64,000 nt of DNA from Eisenbergiella tayi (GTDB lineage Bacteria; Bacillota; Clostridia; Lachnospirales; Lachnospiraceae), in NCBI RefSeq assembly GCF_001881565.1, contig NZ_MPDJ01000005.1:1-64000 (forward strand), in the 5' to 3' direction. The notes under the pieces were generated by a model. It saw nothing but the letters and a program-made list of their open reading frames with translations, was not told where the DNA came from and searched no databases. Both the position numbers and the translations under genes were made by a program. This document shows, piece after piece, positions 34,450-42,656 of this stretch (positions within the stretch are counted from its first letter, which is position 1; the number at the start of each line of letters is the position of its first letter).

Positions 34450-35292
34450 TTATTTAATAGCCTTACCGTCTCTTCTTCTTACAATCAGCTTGTTGGACTT
34501 GTTTTTCTTCTTACGTGTCTTCAAGCCAAGTGCAGGTTTGCCCCAAGGAGTACTCGGGCCCGGACGACCAATACCGGTCTTACCTTCACCACCACCATGA
34601 GGATGGTCATTGGGGTTCATGACGGAACCGCGGACAGTGGGACGGATTCCCATGTGGCGCTTACGTCCTGCTTTACCAATATTGATAAGGTTGTGGTCGC
34701 CGTTGCCAACAACACCAACGGTTGCGCGGCAGATAACGGGTACCATTCTCATTTCACCGGAGGGAAGTCTCAGTGTTGCATATTTTCCTTCTTTAGCCAT
34801 CAGCTGTGCGCCGTTGCCAGCGGAACGAACCAGCTGACCGCCCTTGCCGGGATATAATTCAACGTTGTGTACCTGGGTACCAACAGGAATCTCAGATAAA
34901 GGAAGGCAATTGCCGATTCTTACTTCTGCGTGAGGGCCGTTCATGATTTTCATGCCATCCTTCAGTCCTTCCGGAGCAAGGATGTAAGCCTTCTCGCCGT
35001 CTGCATAGCAGATCAGTGCGATGTTTGCGGTTCTGTTGGGATCGTATTCGATTCCGACTACAGTTGCCGGAACATCATCTTTATATCTCTTGAAATCGAT
35101 AACTCTGTATTTTCTTCTGTTTCCGCCGCCGCGATGTCTGACGGTGATTTTACCCTGATTGTTACGGCCGGCATTCTTCTTCAGAGATACACAAAGGCTC
35201 TTTTCCGGAGTTGACTTTGTAATCTCAGAAAAATCGGAGCCAGTCATATTTCTTCTGGAAGGTGTATATGGGTTATATGTCTTAATTCCCAT
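34450..35292 (-). CDS. rplB: 50S ribosomal protein L2
   Basis: The 280-residue protein is required for subunit joining and peptidyl transfer. The HPHGGGEGKTGIGRPGPSTP segment near 229 carries the conserved histidine close to the catalytic centre. Full length and regular. It is separated from rplW by 128 bases. Confidence 0.98.
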   Translation of the reverse strand: MGIKTYNPYTPSRRNMTGSDFSEITKSTPEKSLCVSLKKNAGRNNQGKITVRHRGGGNRRKYRVIDFKRYKDDVPATVVGIEYDPNRTANIALICYADGEKAYILAPEGLKDGMKIMNGPHAEVRIGNCLPLSEIPVGTQVHNVELYPGKGGQLVRSAGNGAQLMAKEGKYATLRLPSGEMRMVPVICRATVGVVGNGDHNLINIGKAGRKRHMGIRPTVRGSVMNPNDHPHGGGEGKTGIGRPGPSTPWGKPALGLKTRKKKNKSNKLIVRRRDGKAIK

Positions 35293-35420
35293 GATTTTAT
35301 CTCCTTTTCTTCATCATTTATTGTCGTGCTTGATTTGCACTTAGCAGGAGCCGTCCGGAGGGTTTAAACCGTACCGTGTGTCTCCTGATGCAAGTACATG
35401 CGTACCCACATTCGCGTTTC

Positions 35421-35720
35421 TTACAGACCGGCGAAGATTTCGATATCTTTGCTTTCTTCTGTCAGCTGAACAATCGCTTTCTTGGTCTTTGCAGTTTTTC
35501 CAACAACCATTCCGCGTCTTCTGTTCTTGCCTTCACAGTTCTGTGTATTTACGCTCTTAACCTTGGTTCCCTCGAACATTTTTTCCACAGCTTCTTTGAT
35601 CTGGGATTTGTTTGCTTCAGGATGAACAAGGAAAGTATATTTCTTTTCTCCCATACCAGCCATGCTCTTCTCAGTGATGACGGGTTTGAGGATGACATCA
35701 TAATATTTTACGTCAGCCAT
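35421..35720 (-). CDS. rplW: 50S ribosomal protein L23
   Basis: The 99-residue exit-tunnel protein (MADVKYYDVILKPVITEKSM; YTFLVHPEANKSQIKEAVE) is the main docking site for trigger factor and SRP. Its ATG overlaps the rplD stop (TAATG). Length is normal. Confidence 0.97.
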   Translation of the reverse strand: MADVKYYDVILKPVITEKSMAGMGEKKYTFLVHPEANKSQIKEAVEKMFEGTKVKSVNTQNCEGKNRRRGMVVGKTAKTKKAIVQLTEESKDIEIFAGL

Positions 35721-36340
35721 TATGCGTACACCTCCTCGATAGTCTTAACAGCATCCTTGGTAAGAACTACGGTGCCGGCCTTCATTACATCATATACATT
35801 CAGAGTGCTTGTCAGAGTTGTATTGACGGTGGGCATGTTCTTTGCGCTCATTACCACGTTCTTGTCATTTTCATTGATTACTACAAGGCCTTTGCTCACT
35901 TTCAGGTTATCCATAACCTGCTTGAAGTTCTTAGTCTTGATTTCGTCAAATTTCAATTCATCCACAACGATGAGCTTGTTTTCCTGTACTCTGCTTGTTA
36001 ATGCAGATTTAAGAGCAGCTCTCTTTTCCTTCTTGTTAAGCTTGAAGGAATAATCTCTCGGAACGGGAGCGAATACCACACCGCCGCCGGTCCACTGAGG
36101 AGATCTGGTTGAACCCTGTCTTGCATGACCGGTTCCTTTCTGTCTCCAAGGTTTTCTGCCACCTCCGGAAACTTCAGAACGTGTCTTTGCCTTCTGTGTT
36201 CCCTGACGCTTGTTGGCAAGCTGCCAAACGACTGCCATGTGTACCAGGTGTTCATTCACTTCAACGCCGAATACTGCATCGCTTAAGTCGAGCGTTCCGA
36301 CTTCCTTGCCTTCCATATTAAAAACAGCTACGTTAGCCAT
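35720..36340 (-). CDS. rplD: 50S ribosomal protein L4
   Basis: The 206-residue protein has a globular body and a long tunnel loop with the family signature GGGRKPWRQKGTGHARQGST near 45-65. In enterobacteria L4 represses the S10 operon through its leader; the long leader here (37517-37797) makes a similar role possible but untested. It is encoded 26 bases after rplC. Confidence 0.97.
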   Translation of the reverse strand: MANVAVFNMEGKEVGTLDLSDAVFGVEVNEHLVHMAVVWQLANKRQGTQKAKTRSEVSGGGRKPWRQKGTGHARQGSTRSPQWTGGGVVFAPVPRDYSFKLNKKEKRAALKSALTSRVQENKLIVVDELKFDEIKTKNFKQVMDNLKVSKGLVVINENDKNVVMSAKNMPTVNTTLTSTLNVYDVMKAGTVVLTKDAVKTIEEVYA

Positions 36341-36366
36341 TGTTAGTTCCTCCTTTCACCCCTAAT

Positions 36367-37050
36367 TTAAGCATCCATTCTCGTGGTTTCTTTGATAGTT
36401 ACCAGTGCTTTCTTAGGGCCCGGTACTGCGCCTTTTACCAAAAGCAGATTCTGTTCTGCATCAACCCTTACAACTTCCAGGTTCTGAACGGTAACCTTTA
36501 CGCAGCCCATATGTCCAGGCATTCCTTTTCCCTTGAATACACGGCTCGGTGAGGAGCATGCACCATTGGAACCCTGATGACGGTGGAATTTGGAACCATG
36601 AGCCATAGGTCCTCTGTGCTGGCCATGTCTCTTGATAGCGCCCTGGAATCCTTTACCTTTGGAAATAGCGGTTGCATCCACTTTATCTCCGGCAGCAAAA
36701 ATATCTGCTTTGATTTCCTGAGCCGGTGCATATTCGGATGCATTGTCAAATTTGAATTCCCTTACATATCTCTTGCAGGAAACTCCGGCTTTATCGAAGT
36801 GGCCCTTCTGAGCCTTCTTAACACCATGTCTGTGAATAACTTCTTTCTTACCGCCCTTGTCTTTGTTGACTGTTCTTTCTTTCTTGTCTACATATCCAAC
36901 CTGTACGGCGCTGTAGCCATCGTTGTCAACGGTCTTGATCTGGGTTACTACACAGGGGCCGGCCTGAAGTACGGTTACCGGAATCAGGGAACCATCTTCA
37001 TTGAAAATCTGAGTCATTCCGACTTTGGTAGCTAAAATCGCTTTGTTCAT
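36367..37050 (-). CDS. rplC: 50S ribosomal protein L3
   Basis: The 227-residue protein has its long loop reaching the peptidyl-transferase centre (GQHRGPMAHGSKFHRHQGS; GKGMPGHMG). The start MNKAILATKVGMTQIFNEDG is canonical. It is slightly longer than the ~210 residues of Bacillus, the excess lying in a lysine-rich region near 60-85. It is 148 bases downstream of rpsJ. Confidence 0.97.
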   Translation of the reverse strand: MNKAILATKVGMTQIFNEDGSLIPVTVLQAGPCVVTQIKTVDNDGYSAVQVGYVDKKERTVNKDKGGKKEVIHRHGVKKAQKGHFDKAGVSCKRYVREFKFDNASEYAPAQEIKADIFAAGDKVDATAISKGKGFQGAIKRHGQHRGPMAHGSKFHRHQGSNGACSSPSRVFKGKGMPGHMGCVKVTVQNLEVVRVDAEQNLLLVKGAVPGPKKALVTIKETTRMDA

Positions 37051-37198
37051 GAATTTTACCTCCTTGTTTTCTACATAGCGGAATAGTCACGGCGTTGCCG
37101 CGCCGAAGCATCCTGCCCTGCAGGCTGCCTGAAAAACGTCTGTGACGTTCTTCCTCCGGACACCATTCATACGTCTTTGTAGAGGTTTGCTGTGTTGA

Positions 37199-37516
37199 TT
37201 ATTTGGTTTTCATTTTGATGTCGATGTAAACACCGGCAGGCATTTCCAGTCTCTGCAGAGCATCTACCGTTTTGTTGGTAGGAGCAATGATATCAATCAG
37301 TCTCTTGTGGGTTCTCTGCTCGAACTGTTCTCTGGAGTCTTTGTATTTGTGTACGGCCCTCAGAATCGTAACTACTTCCTTCTTAGTAGGAAGAGGTACC
37401 GGTCCGCTCACCTGTGCTCCGTTCTTCTTAACTGTTTCGATGATTTTCTTGGCAGACGCATCAACAAGCTGATGGTCATAAGCTTTCAATGTAATTCTCA
37501 TTACCTGATTTGCCAT
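37199..37516 (-). CDS. rpsJ: 30S ribosomal protein S10
   Basis: The 105-residue protein (NQVMRITLKAYDHQLVDASA) is part of the 30S head and also acts in antitermination as NusE. It is the first gene of the S10 operon. The ATG at 37516 is the family start, preceded by GGAGGCGAC; the frame extends to 37576 in the leader. A strong promoter lies about 290 bases upstream. Confidence 0.97.
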   Translation of the reverse strand: MANQVMRITLKAYDHQLVDASAKKIIETVKKNGAQVSGPVPLPTKKEVVTILRAVHKYKDSREQFEQRTHKRLIDIIAPTNKTVDALQRLEMPAGVYIDIKMKTK

Positions 37517-37797
37517 AAAAAAAGTCGCCTCCTTTTCGCACTTTTTGTTGAAGTACGACAAGCGGTGACTGTACACTCTCCCGTGTGTGTCCTAAATTTT
37601 GACGTATCAATACGTCTGCGACTGTTGGAACCTCATCCCGTTCCTTCAGGACTTTTCACGCGGTTGTTTCTGTTTAATAACAGACTTCATTGCTTGTACA
37701 GTGACTTGTCGTCAGTTTCCTAACTTGACATTCGCTCCACGGAAAACCCGCCCTTTCAGGCAGCAACCTCACGCTTCATCGCTATCATGTCACAGCA
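37517..37797 (-). promoter_or_regulatory. Long leader of the S10 operon
   Basis: About 280 transcribed bases lie between the promoter at 37804-37832 and rpsJ. A perfect GACGTA-TCAA-TACGTC hairpin is present at about 37600-37615, and CCTGAAGGAACGGGATGAGG may form another. No Rfam family is recognised by eye. Its length suggests autogenous control by a ribosomal protein, as is known for S10 leaders in other bacteria. Confidence 0.55.
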
Positions 37798-37803
37798 TTT
37801 GTT

Positions 37804-37832
37804 ATTATACTGGTATTTTCCTGAAGTTGCAA
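37804..37832 (-). promoter_or_regulatory. Sigma-A promoter of the S10 operon
   Basis: On minus: TTGCAA (37827-37832), a 17-base spacer, TATAAT (37804-37809). An A/T-rich stretch just upstream (37833-37880) could serve as an UP element for the alpha C-terminal domain. Confidence 0.85.
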
Positions 37833-37895
37833 GCTTTTTTTCTTAAAAAATAAAATTTTTTTAATTTTTTTCTATAAATCTCTTTTTTCTGTTAA

Positions 37896-37940
37896 AAAGC
37901 CCGGATTCCGGGACAAAACCGTCCTTTCCTCCGGGTCTTT
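37896..37940. terminator. Terminator between the NhaC-type gene and the S10 promoter
   Basis: The stem GCCCGGA / TCCGGGT pairs across a loop and is flanked by T-rich runs on both strands (TTTTTAA on minus, TTTTTTC on plus). It isolates the strong S10 promoter from the transporter gene. Confidence 0.65.
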
Positions 37941-37971
37941 TTTCTGTTTCTTCCTATTATAATAGAACGTG

Positions 37972-39588
37972 TTACATATTCTTTTCTCTCTGGTTGTTTT
38001 TTATGATCAGGAGTACGCCGACCAGCAGAGCCAGTCCCACCGGCAGGGTTATCCAGACGCTCTTCACAAAACCTGCCAGCAGATAGGTCACAAAGGATAC
38101 CGCCGCCACCGTTATCACATAAGGAAGCTGGGTTGTGACATGGTTAACATGATCACACTGCGCCCCGGCCGAAGCCATGATCGTGGTATCTGATATGGGC
38201 GAACAGTGATCGCCGCATACAGCCCCTGCCATACAGGCTGCAATGGAAATAATCATAAGCTGAGGATCCGATTTTTCAAATACGGCAACCACGATAGGGA
38301 TCAGGATACCGAAGGTTCCCCAGCTGGTACCTGTTGCAAAGGCCAGGAAGCAGCCCACCAGGAAAATAATGGCCGGAAGCAGGTTCATCAGCCCGCCTGC
38401 CGCCTGTTCCACAGCCCCTGCGACGAATTCAGCCGCTCCGAGGCTGTCCGTCATGGCCTTCAGCGTCCAGGCAAAGGTAAGAATCAGAATCGCAGGGACC
38501 ATGGCTTTAAAGCCATTGGGAAGACAGGCCATACAGTCTGTAAAGCCCAGCACCCTGCGCACACTGTAAAAAATAATCGTGATAACCATGGCAAAAAAGC
38601 TTCCCAGGGCCAGTCCGACCGAGGCGTCGCTGTTGGAAAAGGCGGTGACAAAATCTGCGCCCGAGAAAAACCCGCCCGTATAAATCATGCCGACAATACA
38701 GCAGATAATCAAAACAAGGATGGGCACCACCAAATCCATGACCTTTCCGTTGGGATTGGCGGTTTCCACCTCCACCTCTTTTTCTTCCTTCTTCCCTGTG
38801 GAAAAAAGGTCACCCTTCATGGCATTCTTTTCATGGGCTGCCATAGGGCCGTAATCAAACTTCATGACCACAAGAATGATCATCATGGCAATGGTAAACA
38901 GGGCATAAAAATTATAAGGGATCGCACGGATAAATATAGAAAATCCGTCCTCGCCTTCCACGAAGCCTGTCACTGCAGCAGCCCAGGAGGAAATCGGCGC
39001 TATAATACATACAGGCGCAGCCGTTGCGTCAATCAGATAAGCCAGCTTTGCCCTGGACACATTATGCCTGTCTGTCACGGGACGCATGACGCTTCCCACG
39101 GTAAGGCAGTTAAAATAATCATCAATAAATATCAATACTCCCAGCACAATAGTGGACAGCTGGGCTCCCGCACGGCTTTTGATTTTTTCCTTCGCCCACC
39201 GCCCGAAGGCCGCAGAGCCGCCGGCGCGGTTCATCAGGCTCACCATGGCTCCCAATATGACAAGGAATATCAGGATTCCCACGTTATAACCGTCGGACAG
39301 CACCGCGATAAAGCCATTCTCAAAAATGTGGGTGACAGTGCCTTCAAACTGAAAGCCGGAATAAAACAGTCCTCCCACCAGGATCCCTACAAACAGGGAA
39401 CTGTACACTTCCTTCGTAATAAGCGCCAGCACAATTGCCACAACCGGCGGTACCAGTGATGCGAATGTGGCATACATTGCGGGTGCCGGAGCATCTCCGT
39501 CCGCCGCCAGAACCGTCATGGACGCCATGGCCGCCAGCATAAGCATAAGCACCAGGCCCCTGCCTGCTTTCTTTCCTGTTTCCTTCAT
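37972..39588 (-). CDS. NhaC family transporter, probably a lysine importer
   Basis: This 538-residue, ~12-helix protein is of the NhaC (Na+/H+ antiporter) family, with an N-terminal signal-like segment. By default it would be annotated as a sodium/proton antiporter. Its transcript, however, starts with a lysine riboswitch (39712-39874) and an intrinsic terminator. NhaC-type proteins under LYS-element control have been predicted as lysine transporters (LysW type), so lysine uptake is the better call. The ATG at 39588 follows GAGGAG with 8 bases; the longer frame to 39675 lies in the leader. Confidence 0.85.
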   Translation of the reverse strand: MKETGKKAGRGLVLMLMLAAMASMTVLAADGDAPAPAMYATFASLVPPVVAIVLALITKEVYSSLFVGILVGGLFYSGFQFEGTVTHIFENGFIAVLSDGYNVGILIFLVILGAMVSLMNRAGGSAAFGRWAKEKIKSRAGAQLSTIVLGVLIFIDDYFNCLTVGSVMRPVTDRHNVSRAKLAYLIDATAAPVCIIAPISSWAAAVTGFVEGEDGFSIFIRAIPYNFYALFTIAMMIILVVMKFDYGPMAAHEKNAMKGDLFSTGKKEEKEVEVETANPNGKVMDLVVPILVLIICCIVGMIYTGGFFSGADFVTAFSNSDASVGLALGSFFAMVITIIFYSVRRVLGFTDCMACLPNGFKAMVPAILILTFAWTLKAMTDSLGAAEFVAGAVEQAAGGLMNLLPAIIFLVGCFLAFATGTSWGTFGILIPIVVAVFEKSDPQLMIISIAACMAGAVCGDHCSPISDTTIMASAGAQCDHVNHVTTQLPYVITVAAVSFVTYLLAGFVKSVWITLPVGLALLVGVLLIIKNNQREKNM

Positions 39589-39638
39589 ACAACTAACTCC
39601 TCTCTTTCCCCTCTGTTTAAGATGTGTGACCAACACGC

Positions 39639-39683
39639 AAAAAAAGACCGTGAATGCGGCGCTAACAAAACACATTCACAGTC
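39639..39683 (-). terminator. Intrinsic terminator in the lysine riboswitch expression platform
   Basis: On minus, GACTGTGAATG (39673-39683) pairs with CATTCACGGTC (39646-39656) with one mismatch, followed by seven T (39639-39645). It lies between the aptamer and the transporter start, so ligand binding should stop transcription here. Confidence 0.88.
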
Positions 39684-39711
39684 TCTGATTCCTTACAAGC
39701 ATTTTATCCAA

Positions 39712-39874
39712 GATAGCGCTCCACATCCTTGTGACAGTGCACCGCATATTCTGCTGTGCCCCAGAAAAACTTCCCCGGACCGGGAACCCCTTCTTCGGCG
39801 GCCTTTCCTTTCCCTGGCGGACGGCTGTCCTGTTCCATAGCCCGCCTGGTACTGATAAAGCCCGCACCTCTATC
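39712..39874 (-). ncRNA. Lysine riboswitch (L box)
   Basis: The minus strand reads the hallmark blocks of the lysine aptamer in order: GATAGAGGTGCG at the 5' end (39874 downward), AGTACC, GGCCGCCGAAG, GGGGTTCCCGG, CTGGGGCA, TGCACTGTCAC, and GGAGCGCTATC at the 3' end. The terminal GATAG and CTATC form P1. The spacing of about 163 bases and the GCCGCCGAAG core match the Bacillus lysC element. Together with the downstream terminator it forms an OFF switch under high lysine. Confidence 0.93.
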
Positions 39875-39907
39875 ATTCTCTATTCTTTTTTCTGTATGTA
39901 TACTGGC

Positions 39908-39936
39908 ATTCTATCATCCCGTACCGAAAAAAACAA
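39908..39936 (-). promoter_or_regulatory. Promoter of the riboswitch-transporter transcript
   Basis: On minus: TTGTTT (39931-39936), a 17-base spacer, TAGAAT (39908-39913). Transcription would start near 39901, giving 25 or so bases before the aptamer. Its -35 box lies only 9 bases from that of the divergent promoter. Confidence 0.7.
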
Positions 39937-39945
39937 GTGTAAAAG

Positions 39946-39974
39946 TTGCATTCCTGCAGCGGTTCGTGTATAGT
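39946..39974 (+). promoter_or_regulatory. Promoter of the methyltransferase gene
   Basis: On plus: TTGCAT (39946-39951), a 17-base spacer, TATAGT (39969-39974). It is back-to-back with the transporter promoter, so RNA polymerase may not occupy both at once. Confidence 0.75.
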
Positions 39975-40073
39975 ATATGGGAATATACGGATACCGGCGT
40001 TTTTTTCTCTGAAAGATGTGCGGTATACTGGAAATAGATGAACTGATGATACAAGGGAGAATGGAGCGGCCAT

Positions 40074-40943
40074 ATGTGGAAAGCGGATAATTGGAAAGAT
40101 TACGAAGTACTGGATACCGGAAACGGAGAAAAGCTGGAGCGCTGGGGAGAATATCTCCTGGTGCGGCCGGATCCCCAGGTTATATGGGATATCCCCCGCA
40201 AGGCACCCGGCTGGAAGAAAAAAAACGGTCATTACCACCGCAGCAGCAAGGGCGGAGGGGAATGGGAATTTTTTAACCTCCCGGAAGAATGGAGCATCCA
40301 TTACGGGGAACTCACTTTCCGCCTCAAGCCCTTCAGCTTCAAGCATACAGGACTGTTTCCCGAACAGGCGGTGAACTGGGACTGGTTCTCCGGCATTATC
40401 CGCAGTTCGAAACGTCCTCTGAAGGTGCTCAATCTGTTCGCCTATACCGGCGGCGCCACTCTCAGTGCTGCCAAAGCCGGAGCAAACGTCACCCATGTGG
40501 ACGCATCCAAGGGAATGGTTTCCTGGGCAAAAGAAAACGCAGCGGCATCCGGTCTTTCCGACGCACCGATCCGCTGGCTGGTAGATGATTGTGTGAAGTT
40601 TGTGGAGAGGGAAATCCGCCGCGGCAATACCTATGACGGCATCATTATGGATCCTCCCTCTTACGGGAGAGGGCCCAAAGGTGAAATCTGGAAAATCGAA
40701 GAAAGCATCTTCCCTTTCGTAAAACTGTGCAGCCAGCTGCTTTCCAAAGATGCTCGCTTTTTCCTGATCAACTCCTACACTACGGGACTGCAGCCCGCCG
40801 TGCTTTCCTATATGATGCAGCTGACCATTACCCCCATCCTGGGAGGCCGTGTGGAAGCGGACGAAATAGGACTGCCTGTTGCGGAAAACGGCCTTATTCT
40901 TCCCTGCGGCGCCTCAGGACGGTGGAGCGGCGGGAACATTTAA
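40074..40943 (+). CDS. RlmI/RlmK-like class I SAM-dependent methyltransferase
   Basis: The 289-residue protein has a Rossmann methyltransferase domain: LNLFAYTGGATLSAAKAGA (near 123, SAM-binding), VDASKGMVSWAKEN (acidic ribose contact) and the catalytic-loop motif MDPPSYGRG (near 198). It resembles the C-terminal half of RlmI-type 23S rRNA cytosine-C5 or guanine-N2 methyltransferases; the N-terminal PUA domain is absent. The target base cannot be assigned. GGAG lies seven bases before the ATG. Its 3' end overlaps the convergent gene by four bases. Confidence 0.85.
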   Translation: MWKADNWKDYEVLDTGNGEKLERWGEYLLVRPDPQVIWDIPRKAPGWKKKNGHYHRSSKGGGEWEFFNLPEEWSIHYGELTFRLKPFSFKHTGLFPEQAVNWDWFSGIIRSSKRPLKVLNLFAYTGGATLSAAKAGANVTHVDASKGMVSWAKENAAASGLSDAPIRWLVDDCVKFVEREIRRGNTYDGIIMDPPSYGRGPKGEIWKIEESIFPFVKLCSQLLSKDARFFLINSYTTGLQPAVLSYMMQLTITPILGGRVEADEIGLPVAENGLILPCGASGRWSGGNI

Positions 40944-41770
40944 CCTAATCCCGATATTACTCCTGCCAAAACTACCATATAGAATATAAATGCCAGAACC
41001 AGAAGAATGGCCGACCAGATCAGCGCCGCCTTACAGAAATTAGCTCTGCTCTGATTTTCCGTACCGCTGAAGCCCCATACGAACAACATGACAAGTCCCA
41101 CACAGGGAATGGACAGCACAAGCAGTGTCACTATCCAGTCGGATATTTTCATGGGTTCCTCCGGTCCTGCGGGCTGTATGGGAGTCCCCTGATAAGGGCT
41201 TTCCGGATAATAGCCCTGATAGCCCGGCTGGCCGTTCATCTGCTGATAGCTGTTCCCATTGGGAAAAGGGTTCCTGTTCCGGCCGGGATTCTGATAAGTA
41301 TTTGAATCCTGATAGGCATTCGGATTCTGATATGCATTTGGATTCTGATAGGTATTCGGATTCTGATACATATTGGGGGTCTGACAGGTATCCGTATTTC
41401 CATAGGTATTTCCCTGATAATACGGGCCGTTATAGGGAGCCTGCCCGCCGGGGGAAGAATTGCCCTGCCCATAAGCCGCGGAATTCCGGTACTGGCTGTT
41501 TCCCGCCGGATATCCCTGAGCCGTATTGCTGTTAGCGTTTTCCTGATTCTGATTTCCTTCAGGCAAAACCGCATCCTGATATTCCTGATTAGGGGTGCTG
41601 CCTCCCTGCCGGATATCCGATGTATTCTGAGGCGCTTCGGCTCCTGCTGCTTCTGCTTCTGCCTTCTGCTCTCCGTCCTTATCCGCAGCAGACAGCTCTT
41701 CCGCCATACCTTCCGCCTCTTTATTCTGCTGTGTCTCTTCTGTCGTTCCAAACCAATCTCTGTCGCTCAT
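40940..41770 (-). CDS. Membrane protein with Asn/Gln/Tyr-rich repeat N-terminus
   Basis: The first ~200 of 276 residues are acidic, then low-complexity with a hexamer repeat YQNPNT/YQNPNA (five or so units, residues about 133-163). Two C-terminal membrane helices follow (DWIVTLLVLSIPCVGLVMLFVW and a second near 250). The layout recalls DUF4190-type small membrane proteins with a disordered cytoplasmic head. The function is unknown. The DNA repeat behind it (41290-41375) may vary in copy number between strains. No signal peptide; the repeat part should be cytoplasmic. Confidence 0.75.
   Translation of the reverse strand: MSDRDWFGTTEETQQNKEAEGMAEELSAADKDGEQKAEAEAAGAEAPQNTSDIRQGGSTPNQEYQDAVLPEGNQNQENANSNTAQGYPAGNSQYRNSAAYGQGNSSPGGQAPYNGPYYQGNTYGNTDTCQTPNMYQNPNTYQNPNAYQNPNAYQDSNTYQNPGRNRNPFPNGNSYQQMNGQPGYQGYYPESPYQGTPIQPAGPEEPMKISDWIVTLLVLSIPCVGLVMLFVWGFSGTENQSRANFCKAALIWSAILLVLAFIFYMVVLAGVISGLG
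41290..41375. repeat. Minisatellite encoding YQNPN hexamers
   Basis: Tandem 18-base units (ATTCTGATAGGCATTCGG and variants) encode the YQNPNT/A repeats of the overlapping gene. At least four units are visible, with a decayed unit on each side. Confidence 0.8.
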
Positions 41771-41859
41771 TCAAACCTCCTGTTATCATCGCATCCGGCT
41801 CTTCTTATGACTCTTTTCCATTTGTAACTGTTCCGTATCTTCCCAGTTATTTTATTTTA

Positions 41860-42318
41860 TCATATTCCGAACAGATGCCGCAATAAATCATTATAAAAGG
41901 GCAGCAGCCGGTTCAGGATATTATCCCTTTTAAACGACATGGGAGGATACCCTGGAAATACCGTCGCCATGCGGTAAAGATACACCGCAAACATAGCCGC
42001 GGCTATCACCGCAAGCCATTTTGTCATACCTCTGACTGATTTTCCCATTATATAACGCCGGCAGCAAAACCAGGCCCCAAAAATCACCCACAGATATGCG
42101 CAGGGATTCAGATTCCAGGCTCTAACAAACTGTCCTGTAAAAATACAAATCACAGCCCTGGTCGTACCGCAGCCAGGACACGGAAACCCTGTCAGAATAA
42201 GCAGGGGGCAGAATGCATGAAAAACCGACCTCACCACAAAATAATAGATCAGAAATGCCGCTGCCGCCCATTTATACTGTTTCACATCGCCCGCTATCCG
42301 GCGCAGAATCAGCTGCAT
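41860..42318 (-). CDS. DUF2752 membrane protein
   Basis: The 152-residue protein has three or four membrane helices and the DUF2752 hallmark GFPCPGCGTTRA (near 46-57). The function of the family is unknown; the two-cysteine motif suggests metal or thiol chemistry at the membrane. GGAG lies five bases before the ATG, and the gene overlaps hypA by 10 bases, so it is part of the hypB-hypA operon. Confidence 0.8.
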   Translation of the reverse strand: MQLILRRIAGDVKQYKWAAAAFLIYYFVVRSVFHAFCPLLILTGFPCPGCGTTRAVICIFTGQFVRAWNLNPCAYLWVIFGAWFCCRRYIMGKSVRGMTKWLAVIAAAMFAVYLYRMATVFPGYPPMSFKRDNILNRLLPFYNDLLRHLFGI

Positions 42319-42650
42319 ACAATCTCCTTAATAAAAAAATCCCTTCCGCTCACAAGCTTCATATTCCGGCTGCCGCAGTCAGGACAGATTCCGCCGCATA
42401 CCGTTGCATGAAATTCCTTCCCGCAGTCCAGACAGAGGCCGTTTGCCGGCAGAATCTCTATTTCAAGCTCCGCATTCTCCAGCATGGTCTCTTCGACTGC
42501 CGCAGGATATACCTTTTTCATATATTCCGGTATAACGGACGAAATTTCACCTATCTGCAGAACCAGGGTTTCTATCTTATCCACCTGGTTCTCCACGGCA
42601 AACTTTTCCACCGTTTTCACTATTTCCATTAAAATTCCCAGTTCATGCAA
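42309..42650 (-). CDS. hypA: Hydrogenase/urease nickel metallochaperone HypA
   Basis: The 113-residue protein starts with the nickel-binding MHE triad and has the zinc site CLDCG...CPDCG (residues about 74-92). It delivers nickel to hydrogenase or other nickel enzymes with HypB. The start codon is TTG (42650): it gives the required Met-His-Glu and lies nine bases after AAGGAG, so it should be kept. It follows hypB by six bases. No hydrogenase structural or other hyp genes lie in the window. Confidence 0.93.
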   Translation of the reverse strand: MHELGILMEIVKTVEKFAVENQVDKIETLVLQIGEISSVIPEYMKKVYPAAVEETMLENAELEIEILPANGLCLDCGKEFHATVCGGICPDCGSRNMKLVSGRDFFIKEIVCS

Positions 42651-42656
42651 GGCGGC

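Noticed and set aside
35293..35420. Hairpin between rplB and rplW as a terminator
   Set aside because: The TTAGCAGGAG / CTCCTGATG pairing is imperfect and no U-run follows, so it is more likely a spacer structure.
38206..39459. Open frame of 417 codons on plus
   Set aside because: It is antisense to the NhaC-type transporter and rich in His/Gln, with no recognisable domain.
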